Source of the DNA: Candidatus Omnitrophota bacterium
GTDB lineage: Bacteria; Omnitrophota; Gorgyraeia; Aquiviventales; Aquiviventaceae
Assembly (NCBI GenBank): GCA_016206725.1
Contig: JACQRA010000088.1
Coordinates: forward strand, 3,459-67,458
Length of the DNA stretch: 64,000 bases
Direction of reading: 5' to 3'
The notes under the pieces are model-generated. The model had not been told where the DNA came from and did not search any database. It worked only from the letters and a program-made list of their open reading frames with translations. Position numbers and translations under genes: made by a program. Of the stretch, positions 16,931 through 25,190 are shown one piece after another. Position 1 is the first letter of the stretch. Each line of letters starts with the position of its first letter.

Positions 16931-18660
16931 CGCGCGGTGACCAGTGTTCTCCGGCTGAGGCGGCGCTTGTGGCTTCGCCGTAAGATCTCCACGAGCGCGT
17001 CACAGACCATTGCCACCTCCGACTCGCCCAGTGTGGCGGCCGACGGCAGACAGACGCCATAGGGTGACAACGCGTACGACACCGGGTTGACGGTTCGCAT
17101 GTCGCGGCCCCGACAGAACGGCTTGAAGGGCGGCATCGAGCTGAGCGGATAGAAAAACGGTCGCCCCCCGATGCCGCGCTGCTCCAGTGCTCGGACGATC
17201 GCTTCCTTCCGCAAACCGTAGGCGCGGCTGACCATCACCGCCGTGATCCAGAAGGTGCTGCGGCTTCCCGGCGTCTCCTGGTTCAAGCTGAGCCCCTCGA
17301 CACCGTGCAGCCGTTGCGCGTACCAATGGAAGATTCTGCGACGCTGTTCCACCAACTCTTCCAAGCGATCCAATTGGGCCAGCCCCAACGCGGCCTGGAC
17401 GTTCGTGTATTGGTACTTGTAGCCCAGCTCATGCGACCAGTAATAGCGCGCGCCAGGCGCTTTGTTGATCCCGTGATGCGCCAGCCGCTTGGCCCGTTCG
17501 TAGAGCCGCTTGTCGTCTGTCACCAGCATGCCCCCTTCGCCGGTCACCAACAGCTTGGTCCCGTTGAAGCTGTAGACGCCGACCGCCCCGAACGCCCCGG
17601 CCGGTTTGCCGAGGTAGAGTGCCCCAAGCGACTCGGCCGCGTCCTCGATCATCGGGATGCGATGCCGGGCCGCGATGGCCGTGAGGGCGTTCACGTCCGG
17701 CATGTTGCCCAGCAGCCCCACCACGATGATCGCTTTGGTCCGTTTCGTGATCGAGGCCTCAAGCGCCTCAGGGCTCAGGCACCAACTGTGCCGATCAATA
17801 TCCACGAGCACCGGCCGCGCCCCCACATAGCAGACCGGAGCCGCCTAGGCGACCCACGTCAAATCCGGCGCACTCACCTCATCGCCCGGCCCGATTCCCA
17901 AGCTCATCAGCGCCACATGGATCGCGCCTGTGCAACTGCTCAGCGCAAGCGCATAGCGCCTGCCGGCATGAGCCGCCATCCGTCGTTCAAACTCATCAAT
18001 CTCTCGGCGCATGTTCGTGTACCAGCCGTCCTGAACCGCCTGACTGACCCGCCGCACCTCCCACTCGGTCATCGAGGGTCCAGCCGAAGGGATGAAGGCG
18101 CGTCGCGCCGACTCCAGTGCCGTCTCTCGCGGTTTCACTTTCGCAACCCGAATCGAATCCATATGCGCCCCACCGATGAAGAAATGGTCCTTGTAGACCC
18201 CTTCGATCTGGAACCCCGCTTTGGCGAAGAGCCTCGCCGAGGCCGCGTTCTCGGCGTAATAGTCCGCATGAAGGCGGTGCAGTCCCCACGCGTTGAACGC
18301 ATGATCCACCACGGCCTCAAGCGCCTCGGTCGCGCAGCCGTGGGACCATTGCGACTTGTCAAAGATCATCAAACTGAGTTCCGCGCGCCGATCAACCGGA
18401 TGGATATTGAACAATCGGATGCCGCCGATATGCCGCCCGGAATCCTTGAGGAAGATCCCCAACAACACGGATGCCCCCGGCTCGTTCGAACGTGTGATGT
18501 ACGCCGCCGCGCTGGCCTCATCCCATCGTTGATGGCGCGCCTCGGTCCATCGCACCACCTCGGGATCGTTGAGCGCCTCGAGGTAGGCGGGTGTGATGTC
18601 CTCCGCGGTCAGCGGCCGAAGGGTCTGGTGTTCGGTGACGATCGGCTCCATCTGGCTCAT
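16924..18660 (-). pseudogene. GNAT acetyltransferase-DegT aminotransferase fusion interrupted by one in-frame TAG
   Basis: Read through the amber codon at 17847-17845, this is a 578-aa protein. Residues about 5-170 are a GNAT N-acetyltransferase (RPLTAEDI start, WSHGCATEAL acetyl-CoA region). Residues about 190-578 are a DegT/DnrJ/EryC1 PLP aminotransferase with the catalytic lysine in NGTKLLVTGEGG. The stop falls in the strand LTWVA-stop-AAPVCYVGARP, where family members usually have a small residue; a single C-to-A change of TCG to TAG explains it. Both sides keep the same frame with no other damage. A recent nonsense mutation, a read error or suppression are possible. The ATG at 18660 overlaps the upstream epimerase stop (ATGA). 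Confidence 0.82.
17845..17847 (-). other. In-frame amber codon within the aminotransferase domain
   Basis: TAG read on the minus strand at 17847-17845 splits the fusion gene into a 271-residue 5' frame and an open 3' frame. The next in-frame GTG at 17826 has no good ribosome-binding site in front of it, so independent translation of the 3' part looks poor. Confidence 0.85.
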
Positions 18661-19724
18661 GTGAGGGTGGCCACCGGTGAGCCCGCCTTCAAGAGCGACT
18701 CCAGGTATTGCACCCGGTAGAACCTGATGTCCTGAAGCTGCGTCTGCGTCAACCCCAGCGCGCGTAATTCCCCGATCAGACGCTCGATCCCTCGCGCCAC
18801 CGGCCACGCGCACGCAAACCCGGGGAGCGCTTCCTTCACGCGCTCGCACGCGACCCGGTAGGTCCTCCGATCAACGCCGTCCTGGATCTTCCGATCCCGG
18901 ACGAGCTCCAGGCCGTCATCCGACCTCTGACGGCCCTGCGGGAGAAACTCCAGCTCGCACCCTGGAACCTGGCGCTGGATCATCTCGGCCACCTCGAGGA
19001 TCCGATGACTCTGCCCCGTGTCGCCGATGTTCAGCCGCAGGGGCCCGCGCGGAGGGAGCGGCATGTTGAGGCATCGTCGAATCGCCTCGCACGCATCCTC
19101 GATATGGACGAGCGGCCGCCAGGCCTTCCCGTCCGAGTTCAAGATGATCTTCTGGTTGGTCAATGCCATCCCGACACACATGTTCACGACGAGGTCAAAG
19201 CGCATCCGAGGCGACAGGCCGAACACCGTGGCGAATCGCAAGATGATCGGCGCAAATGTCCCATCGCTCATCGCGGTGAGATCCTGCTCAATCTGGAGCT
19301 TGTTCAGCGAATAGGGCGTCTGCGGGAACGTCGGCGACTCCTCCGTCACCAGCGCCTCGCCCCCGATCCCATACACCGAACAGCTCGAAGCAAAAATGAA
19401 CCGGATCCCCATCGCCCTGCAGAGCGTCGCCAACCGGGCCGTGTACGCCCGCGTCGGATCGTAGACCGCCTCAGCGCTCAAGGAGCCGAACGGGTCATTG
19501 GAGATCCCCGCCAAATGGACCAGCGTCTCGGCGCCCGCGAGATCCTGTTCGGTGAGCTCGCGCACGTCCTTAAAGATCGTCGCCTCCTGGGACGGATACA
19601 GCGTGCAGTCGCGAAAGAACCCAGCGTCGTATTCGCGCACGCGAATGCCCCGCTCCTTAAGGTACGGCACAAGCCGGCTACCGATGTACGATTGGGACCC
19701 CGTGATCACGACCGTCTTCGACAT
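18657..19724 (-). CDS. NAD-dependent epimerase/dehydratase (extended SDR)
   Basis: 355 aa. The Rossmann motif is TGSQSYIGSRL, Ser-Tyr-Lys catalysis is suggested by SSCSVYG and YSLNK, and LSPRMRFDLVVN is shared with epimerases at 24141, 34595 and 53545. It probably works on a GDP-heptose or dTDP-hexose intermediate, but the reaction is not assignable. The start at 19724 is chosen because it forms TGATG with the stop of the 45-codon radical SAM remnant; upstream methionines (19730 and beyond) overlap that remnant. Confidence 0.75.
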   Translation of the reverse strand: MSKTVVITGSQSYIGSRLVPYLKERGIRVREYDAGFFRDCTLYPSQEATIFKDVRELTEQDLAGAETLVHLAGISNDPFGSLSAEAVYDPTRAYTARLATLCRAMGIRFIFASSCSVYGIGGEALVTEESPTFPQTPYSLNKLQIEQDLTAMSDGTFAPIILRFATVFGLSPRMRFDLVVNMCVGMALTNQKIILNSDGKAWRPLVHIEDACEAIRRCLNMPLPPRGPLRLNIGDTGQSHRILEVAEMIQRQVPGCELEFLPQGRQRSDDGLELVRDRKIQDGVDRRTYRVACERVKEALPGFACAWPVARGIERLIGELRALGLTQTQLQDIRFYRVQYLESLLKAGSPVATLT

Positions 19725-19861
19725 CACCATTGACGCAGGAGTTTTTTGAATTCGATCTCGCGGCCGGTGGATTGGGGGCACATGGGGCATTTGAGATTGC
19801 AACCGCCGGCCATCTCCAGGTTAATCTGTTTAATCTCGCCGATCGCGTAGGGCGATCCCAT
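19724..19861 (-). pseudogene. 45-aa N-terminal fragment of a radical SAM enzyme
   Basis: This frame was found by eye. ATG at 19861 is preceded by GAGGAGGTAACCGT, the strongest ribosome-binding site in the area. The peptide contains INLEMAGGCNLKCPMCPQ, with the CxxxCxxC cluster motif at residues 21, 25 and 28. It stops at 19724, fused by TGATG to the epimerase start. Radical SAM proteins need about 200 more residues for the barrel, so this is a truncated gene, though a functional metal-binding peptide cannot be excluded. It sits downstream of the rpe-like gene in the heptose module. Confidence 0.72.
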
Positions 19862-19865
19862 ACGG

Positions 19866-20543
19866 TTACCTCCTCACGGGCTGTTGAACGTCACAGGGTT
19901 CGCGTAACGCGGCAATCGCCTGCCCAAACGCCTCGCAGGAAAAAATCGGATAGCCCGCCACCAGCGCCGTCGCGCCGGACTCCACGAGTTGCGGCCGCGT
20001 TTGCAGGGAAACGGCTCCGTCCACTTGAATCACCACGTCGCGCCCCTGTTGTTGGATCGCCTCAGCCAATTCCTTTAGGTTCCGGACGCCGCCGGCTTCC
20101 AAGGCGCCAGGACGGCCTGGTGCTACGGTCATCACGTTCACGACATCGCAGGCGGCCAGATGCGGCATGACGGCGCGAGCCGGGGTGGCCGGCGCGATGG
20201 CCAGGCCGGCCTGCCGCCTCTGCGCTCGAATCCGCTCCAACGTCACGGTCGGCTCCGCGCTGGTTTCAATGTGGATCAGCACGCCATCCGCGCCAGCGTC
20301 CACATACTGCGCCCAGCACGCCTCCGGCTCCTGGACGAGCAGGTGCACCTCGAAGGGCAGCCGCGTAGAACGGCGCAAGCCGCGAATGAACGACGGGCCC
20401 ATGCACAACTCCGGGACAAACCGCCCGTCCATGACATCAAAATGCAGTGCGTCAATTCCTCCGGCTTCCAGCCGATGAATCTGATCCGCTAAATGACCCA
20501 TGTCGGCGGAGCGCATGGCGGCTTTGATCAACAGGCGTGCCAT
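19866..20543 (-). CDS. rpe: Ribulose-phosphate 3-epimerase family protein
   Basis: 225 aa TIM barrel. Metal ligands are all present: HFDVMDGRFVP (His and Asp), EVHLLV (His) and VDGAVS (Asp). The flexible loop differs from standard Rpe: VMTVAPGRPGA instead of VMTVNPGFGGQ, so a different sugar phosphate is possible. Rpe-type enzymes convert ribulose-5-phosphate to xylulose-5-phosphate, which could feed sedoheptulose-7-phosphate into the heptose module immediately upstream. Its last codons contain the Shine-Dalgarno of the radical SAM fragment. TGATG links it to the upstream reductase. Confidence 0.78.
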   Translation of the reverse strand: MARLLIKAAMRSADMGHLADQIHRLEAGGIDALHFDVMDGRFVPELCMGPSFIRGLRRSTRLPFEVHLLVQEPEACWAQYVDAGADGVLIHIETSAEPTVTLERIRAQRRQAGLAIAPATPARAVMPHLAACDVVNVMTVAPGRPGALEAGGVRNLKELAEAIQQQGRDVVIQVDGAVSLQTRPQLVESGATALVAGYPIFSCEAFGQAIAALREPCDVQQPVRR

Positions 20544-21472
20544 CACGCGGCCTCTGCTCGGACGAGACTCATCTCACGCTCCATCTCCGTGAGGCTTTCG
20601 TCCAGCGAGAGTAACCTCGTCCGGCGCAACACACCCTGAACCTTCGCTAGATGAAAGCCGGATTGCAAAGGCCGAGGCCCGCGCTGTTCCAGCTCAGCCG
20701 TTGAAACGCCGTGGATGAGTGTTCGGTTCAATCCAAAACGCTCCGCGGTCTTCAGCGCCCACTCATACTTGGAACAGCGCGTCGTGCCGGCGACATGAAA
20801 TAGACCCTGCTGTCCCAGCTCGACCAACTCCACCAGGGCTTCGGCGAACGTCGGCGCATACGTGACGTTTCCCACCTGATCATTCGGAACTCGCATCAGA
20901 CGACCGGCGCGATCGTTGTCCAAGAGCTGCATGATGAAATTCTTGGCCGACACATGCGGCGCCCAACTGAAGACAAAGGACGTCCGCAGCACCAGCGCCT
21001 CCGGCAGGCGTTCCATCACGTAGCACTCCGCCATCAGCTTGGCGCGCCCCAACTGAGAGAGCGGATGGGGCGGATCGGTTTCGGCGTACGGCCCGGCCTG
21101 CCCATCGAAGACGTAATCGGTTGAGATCTGGATGAAGCGCGCGTTCACGGCCACCACGGCGTCAACGAGATGGCGCACTGTGTCATAGTGCGCGCGGATC
21201 GCAAGAGTTGGATCCGCTTCACACGCATCCGTGCCGCCTTGCGCGTTCAGGCTGTTCACGATCAGCCATGGGCGCCATTGCTCAATAAGCCGGCGCACCG
21301 GCTTGTCGTCCGTGGCGTCAAGCGCGACCGCTCCCGGCTGGGGATTCCGGTAGAAGGTCGGTACGCAGGCCCAGCCTCGGTTCCGACACGCCTCCGCGAG
21401 ACGCCAGCCGATTTGTCCGGAGCCGCCCACGATCAGGACCGGCTGCTCCTCGACCCTGCGCTTAGCCACCAT
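20543..21472 (-). CDS. RmlD-like sugar 4-reductase (extended SDR)
   Basis: 309 aa. It has GGSGQIGWRL at the N-terminus, STDYVFDGQAGPYAE typical of RmlD-type reductases, and a weakly preserved Tyr/Lys region (LSQLGRAK) where the Tyr appears replaced by Leu. It probably reduces a keto group of an activated heptose or deoxysugar made by this module. ATG at 21472 is used because GAGG lies six bases before it; it overlaps the GHMP kinase end by eleven bases. Confidence 0.7.
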   Translation of the reverse strand: MVAKRRVEEQPVLIVGGSGQIGWRLAEACRNRGWACVPTFYRNPQPGAVALDATDDKPVRRLIEQWRPWLIVNSLNAQGGTDACEADPTLAIRAHYDTVRHLVDAVVAVNARFIQISTDYVFDGQAGPYAETDPPHPLSQLGRAKLMAECYVMERLPEALVLRTSFVFSWAPHVSAKNFIMQLLDNDRAGRLMRVPNDQVGNVTYAPTFAEALVELVELGQQGLFHVAGTTRCSKYEWALKTAERFGLNRTLIHGVSTAELEQRGPRPLQSGFHLAKVQGVLRRTRLLSLDESLTEMEREMSLVRAEAA

Positions 21473-22463
21473 GATCCCTCGCCAACAACACGCACGAACC
21501 GTTGGCTTCGTAACCAACCCGCACTTCTTGCATGTCATGCAGCGCCAGGCGGATCGCGTCCTGGCGATCCTGAGGGCTCACCAGGAGCAGGAATCCGCCT
21601 CCGCCGGCCCCGCAGATTTTCCCGCCGACCGCGCCGGCCTCTTTCGCCCGCTCATACCACGCATCAATGCGGTCATTCGAGATGCGGCTGGCCAGTTGGC
21701 GCTTGCGCTGCCAGGTCGTATCAAGGAGGCGCCCGAACGCCAGCGGATCGAATCCGTTGTGCAACAACCCTTGGAGGAAACGGGCGTCTTCCCGCATGGT
21801 TTGCAGCACAGGAAATTTCTCAGGAATGTTGTCCTGTTGCTCTTTCAAGACGGAGGCCGCGTCGCGGCTCATCGCCGTCCAAAACATGACGAGATGATCG
21901 AACAATCGCTGCACTGCACCCTCCGGTAGATGCTGCGGCTCCACCGTCACCCGCCCGTCTGGCTGGAAACAGAAGAAATTGAGACCCCCAAAGGCGGCCG
22001 CATAGTGGTCTTGCTTGCCGATGGGACGCTTCAACACGTCCATCTCGATGTGCGACGCTTCTTCGGCCAATTGGACCGCCGAGGCGCGCTCTCCGCGAAA
22101 GACATGGAGGGCGTTCAGGAGGCCGACCGAAAAACTGCTAGAGGAACCCAATCCGGAAAACTCCGGAATGTCCGCCACGGTATTGATGTAGAGCGGGGGC
22201 TCCACGGGCACCAACCGAAGACACTCGCGCGCAATGTGGTTCTTGATCGCCTCCATCTGCTGGACATGCTCGGTTTCCGAATAGTTCAACCGAAAGGCCT
22301 CATTGAACAGGCGACCGTGCCGTTTCACCGTCACATAGAGGTACTTGTCAATGGTCGTGCTCAACACCGCGCCGTGTTCCCGTTCGTAGAAGGCCGGCAG
22401 ATCCGTCCCCCCACCGGCGAAACTGATGCGCAATGGCGTGCGAGTGACCACCAACTCAACCAT
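21462..22463 (-). CDS. hddA: GHMP kinase, HddA-like (heptose-7-phosphate kinase family)
   Basis: 333 aa. Substrate loop FAGGGTDLPAF near residue 15, ATP-binding SGLGSSSSFSVG near 112 and the C-terminal CGAGGGGFLL motif identify the GHMP family. HddA phosphorylates D-glycero-D-manno-heptose-7-phosphate at C1 in GDP-heptose synthesis. gmhA and a nucleotidyltransferase-GmhB fusion nearby (25183-27113) support this rather than a fucokinase. The ATG at 22463 overlaps the cupin stop (ATGGTTGA). A paralogue lies at 38141. Confidence 0.82.
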   Translation of the reverse strand: MVELVVTRTPLRISFAGGGTDLPAFYEREHGAVLSTTIDKYLYVTVKRHGRLFNEAFRLNYSETEHVQQMEAIKNHIARECLRLVPVEPPLYINTVADIPEFSGLGSSSSFSVGLLNALHVFRGERASAVQLAEEASHIEMDVLKRPIGKQDHYAAAFGGLNFFCFQPDGRVTVEPQHLPEGAVQRLFDHLVMFWTAMSRDAASVLKEQQDNIPEKFPVLQTMREDARFLQGLLHNGFDPLAFGRLLDTTWQRKRQLASRISNDRIDAWYERAKEAGAVGGKICGAGGGGFLLLVSPQDRQDAIRLALHDMQEVRVGYEANGSCVLLARDHGG

Positions 22464-22905
22464 GCTTGAGCCCCCAGTCGTAGGGGATCTCGTTCGTGAA
22501 CGGATCAAGATGGATGATCTCCTCAGGATCGTGCGGCTCAGTCGCGCAGTTGGCGAGAATCACCAGCTTGTCCCCGTAGGCCTTGTAGCCGTTCGTGATG
22601 CCGGGAGGAATCTGCACGAGGCAGTAGTGGTCTTCGCCCAAGAAGATCTCCTGGATCTGGCCTTTCGTCGAAGAATGCTCACGTCCGTCATAGAGGACGA
22701 GTTTGGCCCGGCCGGAAATCACCGCATTGTTGAGCGTCATCGTCTTGTGCACGTGCCACGCCTTGATCGTGCCGGGCCACGCGCACGAAAAGTACATCTC
22801 CCCGAAGCGGATGAAATGCGGATCGGTCGCTTTGAGCATCAGCATGACCTTGCCCCGCTCATCGACAACCTGCTTGAGTGGAATGATCTTCACCCCCTCG
22901 ATCAT
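22456..22905 (-). CDS. RmlC-like cupin (sugar 3,5-epimerase or isomerase family)
   Basis: 149 aa single-domain cupin. KAWHVHKTMT holds the cupin histidines and DPFTNEIPYDWG closes the protein. It is paralogous to the cupin at 62836, which shares WHxHK, LVLYD, LVQIP and IPYxW blocks. These proteins are related to dTDP-4-dehydrorhamnose 3,5-epimerase but are shorter than true RmlC (about 180 aa) and lack its usual RGLHFQ segment. Position among GDP-heptose genes suggests epimerisation of a keto-heptose. Exact reaction unknown. Confidence 0.7.
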   Translation of the reverse strand: MIEGVKIIPLKQVVDERGKVMLMLKATDPHFIRFGEMYFSCAWPGTIKAWHVHKTMTLNNAVISGRAKLVLYDGREHSSTKGQIQEIFLGEDHYCLVQIPPGITNGYKAYGDKLVILANCATEPHDPEEIIHLDPFTNEIPYDWGLKHG

Positions 22906-24122
22906 CCCCCCACCTCCGCGGGAACGCGGCTCAGTTCGGGTTTCCGGTAGAGACGCGCTTCGAGCGTCTCATCCCAGTGCTGCTCACGTGTCATCAACTC
23001 AAATGCTGAATGGGTCGTCAACACGGCATGGATATAGTCGTTATCAACAAATCCGTTGTCCCCTGTCCAATAGCCTTTCACTCGCTGGCGATAATTTTCA
23101 TGCAGAAAATACGTTCGAGTGATCCGATCAATGTGACGCAGATACTCATTAACCGAACCGGAAGGCATCTCTCCAAGACTCGCGGAATTCAAGCACAGGT
23201 CGACACTCTGCTCAGGCCAACGAGGCAACAGGTAGTGCGGCAGTAGAATCACGTCATACGCATGCAGCAGCGCATCATAATCCAACGCATCAAGACATCC
23301 CTCCTCAAGAAAGAAGCAGGATTTCCCAGGCAAACTGTTCAGGAGAAAATACTTGGCCATGAGCAGGCTCTCTGGAAGATCGAAACCCACGTACGTCGTG
23401 TTGGCCTCGTCGCGCAACAGATAGTACGCATACAGCCCGAACCCTCCGCCAATTTCTGCGACGACACGGCGTTGGCGATGTGCGAGGAGTTGGGCTGTTG
23501 TGACGCTGTAATAATGCACGCGGGGCGCCACGGAGAGAATCACCTGCCCGTCGTGCAGATACCCGAATGGATTGCCAATGGACGGAATGCCTAATCGGTC
23601 GTACTGCCGTTCGCCGGTCAGTGACGACCACACCTCAAGATGCTGAAGCACTCGATTGATATACGACATTTTCAGGAGCCGGTTCCCGTCTTGCAATCCC
23701 AGCCGGCCATGCGTGGAGTTAAAATCGCCAATCCCGAAGTACGTCGCGCCTCCGTTGCGAAAAAACGAGTTGAACAACTGCTGCAACCCTTGCGCATCCC
23801 TTCGTTCAATGGCACTGAGATACGGCTCCCAATACCGATGGATGACTTCCTTGAGTTCGGCGCAGATCGCGTAGGCATCACCAGCGTCGCGTGGCTGAAG
23901 TGATGTTTCCACGAGATACGACTCGACAAGTCGTGCCAGAAGATCCGGCTGAGGAGCTGGCTGCGGCTGACGAGATTCGCACCCCTGTTTCAGCGCATCG
24001 AGTTTTGCCGTATTGGTGGTGTAATGCCGATAAAACGCAACCCATTGAGCGGCTCGTGCGCGAGCGAGCGCAAGGTTCCGTGTGGCGCGGTCAAGCCACG
24101 CTGTGATGCCTTGCGTGCTCAT
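22902..24122 (-). CDS. Putative sugar O-methyltransferase
   Basis: 406 aa, matching the family annotated putative sugar O-methyltransferase. The SAM site is VVAEIGGGFGLYAYYLL near residue 220, followed by TYVGFDLPE. The N-terminal 150 residues are mostly helical, and MPSGSVNEYLRHIDR lies in the C-terminal half. GAGGAG lies just before the ATG at 24122, with an 18-base gap to the upstream epimerase, one of few non-overlapping junctions. The methylated sugar may be the heptose produced by the neighbouring genes, as O-methyl heptoses are known in capsules; this is inference. Confidence 0.75.
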   Translation of the reverse strand: MSTQGITAWLDRATRNLALARARAAQWVAFYRHYTTNTAKLDALKQGCESRQPQPAPQPDLLARLVESYLVETSLQPRDAGDAYAICAELKEVIHRYWEPYLSAIERRDAQGLQQLFNSFFRNGGATYFGIGDFNSTHGRLGLQDGNRLLKMSYINRVLQHLEVWSSLTGERQYDRLGIPSIGNPFGYLHDGQVILSVAPRVHYYSVTTAQLLAHRQRRVVAEIGGGFGLYAYYLLRDEANTTYVGFDLPESLLMAKYFLLNSLPGKSCFFLEEGCLDALDYDALLHAYDVILLPHYLLPRWPEQSVDLCLNSASLGEMPSGSVNEYLRHIDRITRTYFLHENYRQRVKGYWTGDNGFVDNDYIHAVLTTHSAFELMTREQHWDETLEARLYRKPELSRVPAEVGG

Positions 24123-24140
24123 CTCCCAGCTCTCCTCATC

Positions 24141-25190
24141 TTAGCTGTTGATCGCTGCGATCGCCTGCCACCGCAGGGAGTCGTCCAACCGCCCGCTCTC
24201 CAACAAATGCCGCAGCCATTTCAGCCGCGTAAACCGTTGATCCGTGAAGTCCTCATACGTCAGCCCCGTCGAGTGAAACGCGTCAGCCAGCCCCCGCGCG
24301 CCCTCTTCGACGCTCCACGTGAAGCGAAAATCTGGAAACGTGCGGGTGAACTTGCCGAAATCCGTCTTGTACGTGCGCTGATCCGCATCCGCGCTGGCCA
24401 CACATTCAATCCGGCAGCCCGGCACGATCTGTGCCACGGTCTCGGCGAGCTCTCGGACCTGGTGATTCATGCGCGCCTCGCCGTTATTGAAGGCCTGGTT
24501 GTGCACCAGCTCGATGGGAGCCTCCAGGACATGGAGAAACGCCCGCGCAATGTCTTGCACGTGCGCCACCGGACGCCAGGGCGTGCCGTCACTGTGCAAG
24601 ACGATCTTCCCTGTGGTGACCGCGGCGGTCACCAGGTTGTTCAGGACCGTGTCAAAGCGCATCCGCGGCGAGAGGCCGTAGATCGTGCCGTTGCGCAAAA
24701 ACGTCGGCGAGAACGTGTCATCCGCCAGCCGGGCAATGGCCTGCTCGCTTTGCACTTTGGAGCGTGCATACGCCGTCTTCGGATCCAAGGGCGAGTCCTC
24801 ATTGACCGTGACCGCCTCGGAGACGCCGTACATGATGCAGGAGGAGGAAAAAAGAAACCGCCTCACCCCCGCCTCCTTCGCCAATTCGGCGAGACGCACT
24901 GAGGCCTGACAATTGATCGCCTCGGTCCATTGCGGATTCAGATTACCGATTGGATCATTGCTCAACGCGGCCAGATGGATCACCGTCTCAGCCCCTTCCA
25001 GGTCTTGAATCGCCGCGTCTCGGAGATCTTTCTGGATCCAGGGAACCTGCACGGCATCAGGGATGAGCGTGCACTCCGAAAAATATCCGGTATCCAGGCC
25101 GACGACGTTGTAGCCGGCTTCCACAAGGAGAGGGGTCATGACAGAACCGAGATACCCGTTGTGACCGGTGACGACCACGCGCCTAGACAT
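24141..25190 (-). CDS. NAD-dependent epimerase/dehydratase (heptose-associated extended SDR)
   Basis: 349 aa. TGHNGYLGSVM is the Rossmann motif, FSSSCIMYG and YARSK the active site, and LSPRMRFDTVLNN the segment shared with paralogues at 18657, 34595 and 53545. Placed between gmhB/hddC-type genes and a sugar O-methyltransferase, it may modify GDP-heptose (dehydration, epimerisation or reduction). Start 25190 overlaps the upstream fusion gene stop (ATGTCTAG). Confidence 0.78.
   Translation of the reverse strand: MSRRVVVTGHNGYLGSVMTPLLVEAGYNVVGLDTGYFSECTLIPDAVQVPWIQKDLRDAAIQDLEGAETVIHLAALSNDPIGNLNPQWTEAINCQASVRLAELAKEAGVRRFLFSSSCIMYGVSEAVTVNEDSPLDPKTAYARSKVQSEQAIARLADDTFSPTFLRNGTIYGLSPRMRFDTVLNNLVTAAVTTGKIVLHSDGTPWRPVAHVQDIARAFLHVLEAPIELVHNQAFNNGEARMNHQVRELAETVAQIVPGCRIECVASADADQRTYKTDFGKFTRTFPDFRFTWSVEEGARGLADAFHSTGLTYEDFTDQRFTRLKWLRHLLESGRLDDSLRWQAIAAINS

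Noticed and set aside
17845..17847. TAG as a pyrrolysine or other recoded codon
   Set aside because: No pyl genes or recoding signal are visible, the position is not an active-site residue, and a simple serine-to-stop change explains it.
17305..18720. 471-codon + strand frame opposite the GNAT-aminotransferase gene
   Set aside because: No recognisable domain; antisense shadow of a conserved gene.
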